Positions 1-6,016 of a stretch of 6,016 bases of DNA are shown piece by piece (the first letter of the stretch is position 1; each line of letters starts with the position of its first letter). This stretch comes from an uncultured Treponema sp. (GTDB lineage: Bacteria; Spirochaetota; Spirochaetia; Treponematales; Treponemataceae), in contig CAMOEE010000157.1 in the NCBI GenBank assembly GCA_946611835.1, forward strand, positions 1 through 6,016. Direction: 5' to 3'. The notes beneath the pieces are model-generated. The model saw only the letters and a program-made list of their open reading frames with translations, did no database searches and was not told the origin of the DNA. Both the position numbers and the translations under genes were made by a program.

Positions 1-1328
1 AGCGGCGGATTGAAAGCGTGCTCCGTTTTGAGCGTGACTGGCTCCGTCGTGGTCCCTGTGCCCGTGGAACAAAGGCAAAGGCCAGGATTCAGCGTGACAT
101 GCAGCTCATAAACCGGGAAAAGTTCGCTAAGGACAAGGGCTTTCAGTTTGAGGTTGCGGGCCGTCGCCTTGGCGGAAAGATTCTTGAGTTGCACGGAATC
201 TCAAAAAATTTCTTAAAGACTTCGGACAATGCGCCTGTCATCCGGGATTTTTCCTACACATTCAGTAAAGGGGAAAAAATCGGCATTTTCGGCGGGAATG
301 GAAGCGGCAAGTCCACACTTTTGAACATTATAACAGGCAATTTGCAGCCGGACTCAGGCGAAGTTATAAAGGGCGAGAATACATTTTTCGGCTACTACCA
401 GCAGAATCCGGTTTTCAAAGACTTGAGCATGACCGTGCTTGACTATATCAAGGAAGCCGCTGATGTGGTTGAGATGAATGACGGCCGCACACTTTCCGCA
501 AGTCTTTTTTTAAAGCAGTTTGGCTTTGAGGGGAAAATCCAGCATTCCATGCTCTCGACTTTGAGCGGCGGTGAGCGAAAACGGGTCTTTCTTGTTCGCC
601 TTTTGATTTCAAATCCCAACTTTTTGATTCTCGACGAGCCGACCAACGACTTTGACATTTTCACCATGAATATCCTCGAAGAATTCCTGCTTGGCTATAA
701 GGGCTGCCTACTCATCGTTAGTCACGACCGATACTTTATGGACAAAATCGCCGACACAATGTTCATTATGGAAGATGACGGCGGAATTTCAGGCTTTGTT
801 GGCAAATGCTCGGAATACATTGAATATCTGGAAGAGAAAGTTAGGAGTGAGGAGTTAGGAACTAGGAGTAATTCTTCTGAGAATAATACCAAGATAACGA
901 ACGGTAGTTCTAAAAAGGGGGATTTTAAGGTAGGGAGCGACGGCAAAGCCGGCAAAACCTGTGAGACAGGTTTTGAGCGAGTCTCGGTGAAGGCTGTGCC
1001 TGAACCGTGTCTTTTGAACGGGGCGTTGCGGGGTGTCCCCGCAGAGGGGGTAGCGGAAAGCGGGAGTGCAACGGACGCTTGTAGCGAGGGGGAGACTTCC
1101 CCCATAAAAGCAGTAAAACCCCGCAGAAAGACCTTCAAAGAGCAGAAAGAATTCGAGAATCTTGAAGCAGAAATCATGGAACTTGAGGAACGAAAATCCG
1201 TCCTTGAAAGCGAAATGACTTCTTCGGATTATTCAGTCGTTCAAAAAGCGGGTGAAGAATACAAGACCGTGGAGGCAAAACTTACGGCCGATTATGCACG
1301 CTGGGAGATACTGGCAGAGCTGGGGTGA
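1..1328 (+). CDS. uup: ABC-F family ATPase, Uup-like, 5'-partial
   Basis: Soluble ABC-F ATPase, a family without membrane domains that acts on the ribosome; Uup is tied to ribosome function and to branched DNA intermediates. The frame is open to the window edge (first whole codon at 3), so the GTG at 18 is not the real start and the first ATPase domain is missing. Counting residues from codon 18: the end of the inter-domain linker (WLRRGPCARGTKAKARIQ, 8-25); then the second ABC domain with Walker A GGNGSGKST (92-100), Q-loop Q128, signature LSGGE (182-186), Walker B LILDEP (203-208) followed by TNDFD, and the H-switch SHDR (235-238). The C-terminus (about 369-436, starting RRKTFKEQKEFENLEAEI, ending YARWEILAEL) is a charged coiled coil of Uup type, which favours Uup over other ABC-F members. 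Residues about 275-367 form an unusually long low-complexity linker encoded by repeats; Uup linkers here are usually shorter. No catalytic residue is lost. Stop TGA at 1326. Confidence 0.9.
   Translation, partial: RRIESVLRFERDWLRRGPCARGTKAKARIQRDMQLINREKFAKDKGFQFEVAGRRLGGKILELHGISKNFLKTSDNAPVIRDFSYTFSKGEKIGIFGGNGSGKSTLLNIITGNLQPDSGEVIKGENTFFGYYQQNPVFKDLSMTVLDYIKEAADVVEMNDGRTLSASLFLKQFGFEGKIQHSMLSTLSGGERKRVFLVRLLISNPNFLILDEPTNDFDIFTMNILEEFLLGYKGCLLIVSHDRYFMDKIADTMFIMEDDGGISGFVGKCSEYIEYLEEKVRSEELGTRSNSSENNTKITNGSSKKGDFKVGSDGKAGKTCETGFERVSVKAVPEPCLLNGALRGVPAEGVAESGSATDACSEGETSPIKAVKPRRKTFKEQKEFENLEAEIMELEERKSVLESEMTSSDYSVVQKAGEEYKTVEAKLTADYARWEILAELG
842..869 (+). repeat. Four tandem 7-bp units inside the uup-like gene
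   Basis: Four consecutive heptamers can be read directly: TAGGAGT (842-848), GAGGAGT (849-855), TAGGAAC (856-862) and TAGGAGT (863-869). They lie just after the second ATPase domain and open the abnormal linker, encoding residues such as RSEELGTRS with codons AGG and TTA that are scarce in the ATPase domain. Seven is not a multiple of three, so a change of one unit shifts the frame. The units are imperfect, which should limit slippage. Confidence 0.75.
936..1103. repeat. Hairpin-rich repeat-like segment within the uup-like gene
   Basis: A run of short inverted repeats lies in the linker-coding region. A perfect 10-bp stem with a 3-base loop spans 953-975 (core arms AAAACCTGT and ACAGGTTTT). 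An imperfect stem spans 985-1007 (CGGTGAAGGC against GCCTGAACCG, two mismatched positions). A perfect 7-bp stem spans 1027-1043 (TGCGGGG, loop TGT, CCCCGCA). A perfect 6-bp stem spans 1088-1103 (GGGGGA, loop GACT, TCCCCC). The pentamer AGCGA recurs at 936, 976 and 1083. The encoded peptide is low in complexity and has no recognised domain. This looks like a dispersed, intergenic-type repeat that entered a coding region without breaking the frame; that origin is inferred. Whether other copies exist in the genome cannot be seen from this window. Confidence 0.55.
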
Positions 1329-1373
1329 AAATAAGAGGACTCCCAAATTCCCCATAAGTTTTCTAAAATTATC

Positions 1374-1402
1374 TTTAAAGTTTGAGAAAGCTGTGATAAA
1401 AT
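1374..1402 (+). promoter_or_regulatory. Candidate sigma-70 type promoter for glgX-glgP
   Basis: A -35-like TTTAAA (1374-1379) is separated by 17 bp from a -10-like TAAAAT (1397-1402), which is preceded by TG one base upstream (TGATAAAAT, 1394-1402), an extended -10 element. Transcription would be expected to begin near 1408-1410, immediately before the glgX ATG at 1411. The rest of the 82-bp gap (1329-1410) is AT-rich and shows no GC-rich hairpin followed by a T-run, so no terminator for the upstream gene is evident and read-through into glgX remains possible. Predicted from sequence only. Confidence 0.5.
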
Positions 1403-1410
1403 GATATCCT

Positions 1411-3513
1411 ATGGATTCTATTCGGGTTTCTGCGGGAAAGGCTGTTCGCTTGGGAACTAAAGTTACGGCGGATGGAGTTTACTTTACCGTTTTCAGCAGA
1501 AATGCAAAAAAAATTTTTCTCGATTTGTATGCTTCTCCAGAGGATGCAGTTCCTTATCATACTATTGAATTAAATCCGGAGACCAATAAAACTGGTGACC
1601 AGTGGCATGTATTTGTTGAGGGCTTAAAAGCGGGTGATTTGTATCTTTACCGGGTTGACGGACCTTTTGCCCCCAGTAAAGGACATCGTTTTGATAAGAC
1701 TCAGCCACTTTTTGACCCAAGGGCAAAGGCTTTTTCTGAAGGGACAGTCTTCAAGTATATGACCCACAGCGAAGACAAGCTTATGGACCGTTTTCCAAAG
1801 TGTGTCATAGTTGATGACGAAGATTATGACTGGGAAGATGATAAGCCGCTTGAGATTCCGCTCGAAAAATCTATCATCTACGAAATGCATGTTAAGGGCT
1901 TTACGGCTTCTCCTACTTCTGGGGTCGAACATCCCGGAACATATCGGGGTGTAATCGAAAAAATTCCTTATCTTCAGTCTCTCGGAATTTCAGCGGTTGA
2001 GCTTTTGCCGGTTATGGAATTCGATGAATACGAGAATTCAAACATAAATCCCCGTACAGGTACCCGCCTTAAAAATTTCTGGGGATACAGCACTATCGGT
2101 TTTTTTGCTCCAAAATGTTCTTATTCCAGCGACAGAAGGCCCGGTGCCTGTGTACGAGAGTTCAGGGACATGGTCAAGGCCCTTCACAATGCGGGAATCG
2201 AGGTTCTTCTTGATGTTGTTTTTAACCACACTGCCGAGGGCAACGAAAACGGAGTCTCGCTCAATTTCCGGGGTTTTGACAATAAAATTTTCTATCACCT
2301 GGTTCCAGACCACAAAGAATATTACATGAATTACTCTGGCTGCGGAAATGCGGTGAATGCCAATCATCCGGTCGTGCAGGATTTTATCATCGACTGTCTG
2401 CATTACTGGGTTCTTGAGATGCATGTTGACGGCTTCCGTTTTGACCTGGCCAGCGAACTTACCCGAGACGAAAAGGGCTGCCCTTCGGATATTGCTCCCC
2501 TAACAAAGCGAATTTCAGAAGATTCAATTTTGCGAAAGACGAAAATTATTGCAGAACCCTGGGATTGTGCCGGGGCATATCAAATCGGTAACTTTCCTGG
2601 CGGGCGATGGTGTGAATGGAATGACCACTACCGGGACGGTATCCGCCGTTTTATCCGTGGTGATGAATATATTGCCAATGAAGCTGCCACGCGAATCGCC
2701 GGTTCTAACGATCTTTATGCTCTAAGCGGTCGGGGACCAATCAATTCAATCAATTTTGTAACGGCTCATGATGGCTTTACCATGAACGACCTTGTTACTT
2801 ACAACTACAAGCATAACGAGGAGAACGGCGAAGAAAACCGTGATGGAAGCGACAACAACCTTAGCTACAATCATGGATTTGAGGGGCCGACGGTAAACCC
2901 AAAAATTGAGACTATCCGTGCGCAGAAGGTTCGTAATTTCTTTACAACCCTCATGCTTTCGCAGGGTGTTCCAATGTTCGTTTCGGGCGACGAGGTAAGA
3001 CGCACTCAGGGCGGGAACAACAACGCCTACTGTCAGGACAACGAGATTTCCTGGTTTAACTGGGATGATGTAAATAATAATGTCCAAATGCTTGATTTTG
3101 TGCAGAATCTTATTGCCTTGCGTAACCAGCACCCGGTTTTTCATCGCAGGTATTTCTTCGGCGGGGCCGCAACCTGCATTTTTAATGAGCCGCCAGACAT
3201 TTCATGGTTTAATTATGACGGAACTGTCCCCGACTGGAAGAAAATGAACCGATATCTGGCCTTCAGGCTTGGGGGAAAGGTCTCGGATTTACCCAGTGAC
3301 GACAATGATTTCTTTGTCGCCATGAACATGGATATTCATGATGTGACGATTACGATACCAAAACCTTCAAGCGGTCGAAGGTGGTTCCGTACAATCGATA
3401 CTTCAATCAACAACCGAACGAGCATTTTGCTTGGCGGTCAGGAAGAAAACTTAAATTCCCAGGAGCATTATGTCGTTATGGCAAACAGCATTCTGGTTTT
3501 AATAAGCAAATAA
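1411..3513 (+). CDS. glgX: Glycogen debranching enzyme GlgX (GH13 isoamylase type)
   Basis: Cytoplasmic alpha-1,6-glucosidase that removes the short branches left on glycogen by phosphorylase. The 700-residue length suits the GlgX/TreX/isoamylase group (GH13 subfamily 11). An N-terminal CBM48-like domain (about 10-105, with GVYFTVFSRNA and YLYRVDGP) precedes the catalytic barrel. The four GH13 regions are present: DVVFNHT (268-274), GFRFDLAS (341-348, nucleophile D345), AEPWD (381-385, general acid E382) and FVTAHDG (449-455, transition-state stabiliser D454). NFWGYSTIGFFAP (222-234) and GNNNAYCQDNEISWFNW (535-551) are also typical of the group. A small beta domain ends the protein. No signal peptide or membrane segment is seen. 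ATG 1411 is the only sensible start: an in-frame TGA lies at 1402-1404 and conserved sequence begins by about residue 10. No Shine-Dalgarno sequence precedes it, in contrast to glgP. glgP follows after 34 bp. Isoamylase and TreX are the alternative names; the phosphorylase neighbour favours a glycogen-catabolic GlgX. Confidence 0.95.
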   Translation: MDSIRVSAGKAVRLGTKVTADGVYFTVFSRNAKKIFLDLYASPEDAVPYHTIELNPETNKTGDQWHVFVEGLKAGDLYLYRVDGPFAPSKGHRFDKTQPLFDPRAKAFSEGTVFKYMTHSEDKLMDRFPKCVIVDDEDYDWEDDKPLEIPLEKSIIYEMHVKGFTASPTSGVEHPGTYRGVIEKIPYLQSLGISAVELLPVMEFDEYENSNINPRTGTRLKNFWGYSTIGFFAPKCSYSSDRRPGACVREFRDMVKALHNAGIEVLLDVVFNHTAEGNENGVSLNFRGFDNKIFYHLVPDHKEYYMNYSGCGNAVNANHPVVQDFIIDCLHYWVLEMHVDGFRFDLASELTRDEKGCPSDIAPLTKRISEDSILRKTKIIAEPWDCAGAYQIGNFPGGRWCEWNDHYRDGIRRFIRGDEYIANEAATRIAGSNDLYALSGRGPINSINFVTAHDGFTMNDLVTYNYKHNEENGEENRDGSDNNLSYNHGFEGPTVNPKIETIRAQKVRNFFTTLMLSQGVPMFVSGDEVRRTQGGNNNAYCQDNEISWFNWDDVNNNVQMLDFVQNLIALRNQHPVFHRRYFFGGAATCIFNEPPDISWFNYDGTVPDWKKMNRYLAFRLGGKVSDLPSDDNDFFVAMNMDIHDVTITIPKPSSGRRWFRTIDTSINNRTSILLGGQEENLNSQEHYVVMANSILVLISK

Positions 3514-3515
3514 AA

Positions 3516-3532
3516 CGGTCGCTGCAAGACCG
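3516..3532 (+). other. Small hairpin in the glgX-glgP gap
   Basis: Arms CGGTC (3516-3520) and GACCG (3528-3532) form a perfect 5-bp stem with a 7-base loop, just after the glgX stop and two bases before the glgP ribosome binding site. No T-run follows, so it is not a standard intrinsic terminator. It could influence RNA stability or the relative expression of the two genes, but a stem this short may be chance. Confidence 0.3.
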
Positions 3533-3534
3533 AA

Positions 3535-3540
3535 AAGGAG
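3535..3540 (+). promoter_or_regulatory. Ribosome binding site of glgP
   Basis: AAGGAG (3535-3540) stands 7 bases ahead of the ATG at 3548, an optimal spacing. It fixes the glgP start and contrasts with the lack of such a site before glgX. Confidence 0.88.
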
Positions 3541-3547
3541 AACACAG

Positions 3548-6016
3548 ATGAAATTTGATGCAGAGAAATTCAGGGAGAATCTTTCCGCTCGTCTTCGCCG
3601 ACAGTACGGAAAGGACATTTCTCAGGCAAACAGCCATGATTTGTTTGACGCAGTTTCGGCTTCAGTTCAAGAGTTGATTATGCCGGCTTGGATGGCGACC
3701 CGAAATCAGTACGAAAAAAAGCCTACAAAGCAGCTTTTCTATCTTTCAGCAGAATTCCTGATGGGACGAGCTTTGAGCAACAACCTCATCAACCTCGGAA
3801 TCAAAGATGAGGTCAAAAAAGTTCTTGCAGACATGAACATCAACTACAATCTTGTTGAGGACGAGGAGCCTGACGCAGGTTTGGGTAACGGTGGCCTTGG
3901 ACGATTGGCCGCATGTTTCCTTGATTCTCTTGCTACTCTGGATTATCCGGGACACGGATACGGAATCCGCTATCAGTACGGAATGTTCGAGCAGCGAATT
4001 GAGAACGGCTATCAGGTTGAATATCCTGATAACTGGCTCAAACACCGCGATCCATGGGAAATCAAACGCTCTGACCTTGCTGTTACCGTAAAATTCGGTG
4101 GCGAAATCAAATACGGAAAGACTCCAGACGGACAGGACCGCTTCTATATTGAGAATGCAGAGGAAGTTACGGCTACACCTTATGACCTTGCAATCGTTGG
4201 TTACGATACGAACACGGTCAATACTCTCCGACTCTGGCAGGCTTCTAGCCCGGATGGTTTCGATCTTCAGCTTTTCAACGACATGAAATACAACGAGGCC
4301 GTTGTCCGCCAGAACAGTGCTGAGAATGTAACACGAGTTCTTTATCCTAACGATAATGGTCCTCAGGGAAAAGTTCTCCGACTCAAGCAGCAGTATTTCT
4401 TCTGCTCTGCTTCATTGCAGGATTTGGTTCACCGCTTTGTGAACAACTATGGCACAGACTTCTCAAAATTCCCGAATTTGCACATAATCCAGCTCAATGA
4501 TACGCACCCGGTTGTCGCTATTCCTGAGCTTATGCGAATCTTGCTTGATGAATACGGTGTCGGCTGGAATGATGCATGGGCTATCGTTCAGAAAACTTTT
4601 GCCTACACAAACCACACAATCCTTGCAGAGGCTCTCGAAAAATGGGATATTTCAATCTTCCAGAATTTGCTCCCGCGAATCTACCAGATTGTTGAGGAAA
4701 TTAACCGCCGCTTCATGATTGAGCTTCGTGCAAAATATCCTACTGACTACGAAAAACAGAACCATATGTCAATCATCCATAATGGAAGGGTTTACATGGC
4801 CTGGCTTGCAATTCATGCAGGATTCAGTGTAAACGGTGTTGCGGCCCTTCACACAGAGCTTCTTAAGAATCAGGAACTTAAAGAATGGTATGCCCTTTAT
4901 CCGAAGAAATTCAACAACAAGACGAACGGTATCACTCAGCGACGATGGCTTTTGAACGCTAATCCGGAGCTGTCAGAATTCATTACAAAGCGGATTGGCC
5001 ATGGCTGGGAAAAGGATCTTACAAAGCTCAAGGAACTTGAAAAATTTGCTGATGATGACGCATCACTCGAAGAACTCATTCAGATTAAGCGTCATAACAA
5101 AGAGGCTCTGGTCGATTACCTCAAACACAAGCAGAACGAATTCCTTGATCCGGATTCAATTTTTGATGTTCAGGTTAAACGACTTCATGAGTACAAGAGA
5201 CAGCTTCTTAACGTCCTTCACATCATGCATCTCTACAACCGAATCCTTGAGGATCCGACATACAACGCACCAAACCGCACATTCATTTTTGGTGCTAAAT
5301 CGGCTTCTGGTTACCGCCGGGCAAAGTCAATCATCAAGTTGATTAACACAGTTGCTGAGCGGGTTAACAATGACCGCCGAATCGGTGGAAAGCTCCGTGT
5401 CGTCTTCATCGAGAACTACCGTGTTTCAGTCGCTGAGAAGATTTTCCCTGCAGCAGATGTTTCTGAGCAGATTTCTACAGCCGGAAAAGAAGCTTCTGGT
5501 ACATCTAACATGAAGTTCATGGTAAACGGAGCCCTTACAATCGGAACCCTCGACGGTGCTAACATTGAGATTTTCGAAGACGCCGGTAAGGAAAATGGAT
5601 TCGTATTCGGTCTTACTACTGAAGAAATCCTTAAAATGGAAGAAGAGCATTCTTACAATCCGCAGCAGTATCTGGAGCGAAATCCACGGCTCGAAAAAGT
5701 CGTTGAGCAGCTTGTTGACGGAACATACGATCCTACCCGGCAGATTTTCAAAGAACTTCACGATTCTTTGGTCTATGGTGTTGAAGGTCAGCGTCCGGAT
5801 GTGTATTATGTCCTCGCAGATTTCGACAAATACTGTAAGGCACAGGAAGAAGTCGCAAAAGCTTATGCCGACAAAAAAGGCTGGGCAAGAAAGGCTCTCA
5901 TCAACATCGCTAATTCCGGCAAGTTCTCAAGTGACCGCACGATTGAAGAATATGTGCGCGACATCTGGCACCTGAAGAAAGTTGTTGTTGAGGACAGCGA
6001 GATTAAAAACGCATAA
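3548..6016 (+). CDS. glgP: Glycogen/alpha-glucan phosphorylase
   Basis: Cytoplasmic PLP-dependent enzyme (GT35) that splits alpha-1,4 bonds at non-reducing ends of glycogen with phosphate, giving glucose-1-phosphate. The 822 residues match full-length bacterial phosphorylases (around 800-840). Family blocks appear in order: FYLSAEFLMGRALSNN (64-79), GLGNGGLGRLAACFLDSLAT (111-130), YGIRYQYGMFEQ (138-149), QLNDTHPVVAIPELMR (315-330), VQVKRLHEYKRQLLN (541-555), VFIENYRVSVAEKIFPAADV (619-638) and the PLP site EASGTSNMK (648-656), whose K656 should form the Schiff base, followed by GTLDGAN (666-672). The N-terminus is short and shows no sign of the serine phosphorylation segment of the animal muscle enzymes, so control by that route is unlikely. 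The start is set by AAGGAG 7 bases upstream and the protein aligns from its first residues with the family's N-terminal helices. It lies 34 bp after glgX and is probably co-transcribed. The TAA is the last codon of the window, so nothing downstream can be judged. Maltodextrin phosphorylase (MalP) is the alternative name; pairing with glgX favours GlgP. Confidence 0.97.
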   Translation: MKFDAEKFRENLSARLRRQYGKDISQANSHDLFDAVSASVQELIMPAWMATRNQYEKKPTKQLFYLSAEFLMGRALSNNLINLGIKDEVKKVLADMNINYNLVEDEEPDAGLGNGGLGRLAACFLDSLATLDYPGHGYGIRYQYGMFEQRIENGYQVEYPDNWLKHRDPWEIKRSDLAVTVKFGGEIKYGKTPDGQDRFYIENAEEVTATPYDLAIVGYDTNTVNTLRLWQASSPDGFDLQLFNDMKYNEAVVRQNSAENVTRVLYPNDNGPQGKVLRLKQQYFFCSASLQDLVHRFVNNYGTDFSKFPNLHIIQLNDTHPVVAIPELMRILLDEYGVGWNDAWAIVQKTFAYTNHTILAEALEKWDISIFQNLLPRIYQIVEEINRRFMIELRAKYPTDYEKQNHMSIIHNGRVYMAWLAIHAGFSVNGVAALHTELLKNQELKEWYALYPKKFNNKTNGITQRRWLLNANPELSEFITKRIGHGWEKDLTKLKELEKFADDDASLEELIQIKRHNKEALVDYLKHKQNEFLDPDSIFDVQVKRLHEYKRQLLNVLHIMHLYNRILEDPTYNAPNRTFIFGAKSASGYRRAKSIIKLINTVAERVNNDRRIGGKLRVVFIENYRVSVAEKIFPAADVSEQISTAGKEASGTSNMKFMVNGALTIGTLDGANIEIFEDAGKENGFVFGLTTEEILKMEEEHSYNPQQYLERNPRLEKVVEQLVDGTYDPTRQIFKELHDSLVYGVEGQRPDVYYVLADFDKYCKAQEEVAKAYADKKGWARKALINIANSGKFSSDRTIEEYVRDIWHLKKVVVEDSEIKNA

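Noticed and set aside
18..20. GTG as the start of the ABC-F gene
   Set aside because: The frame is open to the window edge and the preceding codons (RRIES) continue the typical linker helix, so this GTG is an internal valine codon of a gene that begins outside the window.
722..1177. Long open frame of 151 codons on the minus strand opposite the uup-like linker
   Set aside because: It overlaps the ATPase end, the repeat segment and the start of the coiled coil, has no recognisable domain or ribosome binding site, and is explained by the composition of the real gene on the other strand.
1329..1380. Possible terminator after the uup-like gene
   Set aside because: Only AT-rich sequence and the weak palindrome CTTTAAAG are present; there is no stable stem followed by a T-run.
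1506..1518. Run of eight A followed by five T early in glgX, a possible slippage or frameshift site
   Set aside because: The protein continues in the normal family frame across it (NAKKIFLDLY), and no alternative product of any length would result. It looks like chance Lys-Lys-Ile-Phe codons.
2746..3144. Minus-strand open frames opposite glgX and glgP, including those at 2746-3144 and 5426-5761
   Set aside because: They lie wholly within two well-conserved enzyme genes, have no family resemblance and are antisense shadows.

Overview
The window holds three genes in a row on the + strand: the 3' part of an ABC-F ATPase gene (uup-type, 1-1328, its 5' end outside the window), a complete glycogen debranching enzyme gene (glgX, 1411-3513) and a complete glycogen phosphorylase gene (glgP, 3548-6016, stop codon at the last bases of the window). 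There are no RNA genes, insertion sequences, CRISPR arrays or convincing minus-strand genes. The composition is moderate in GC. The protein sequences and the style of the repeats inside the first gene suggest a host-associated spirochaete of the Treponema type. That placement is an impression without a database search and is tentative.

Region by region. 1-1328: the inter-domain linker end, second ATPase domain and C-terminal coiled coil of a Uup-like ABC-F protein. Between the ATPase domain and the coiled coil, about 90 codons (roughly 838-1110) look unlike the rest of the gene. They contain a four-unit 7-bp tandem repeat and then a run of short inverted repeats, yet the reading frame stays open. 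1329-1410: a short gap with no obvious terminator but with a good promoter candidate for glgX, placed so close to the start codon that the message would be almost leaderless. 1411-3513 and 3548-6016: glgX and glgP, 34 bp apart, with a clear ribosome binding site for glgP and no terminator between them, so very likely one operon.

How they work together. GlgP shortens the outer chains of glycogen by phosphorolysis, releasing glucose-1-phosphate, and stalls a few residues before each branch point. GlgX hydrolyses the alpha-1,6 linkage of those short limit-dextrin branches, so that GlgP can continue on the remaining chains. The pair is therefore a compact glycogen breakdown operon; no biosynthetic genes (glgA, glgB, glgC) are visible here. 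The ABC-F gene is a translation or ribosome-associated factor and is probably only a neighbour.

No novel system is evident. The most unusual structure is the repeat-laden, frame-preserving segment within the ABC-F gene.
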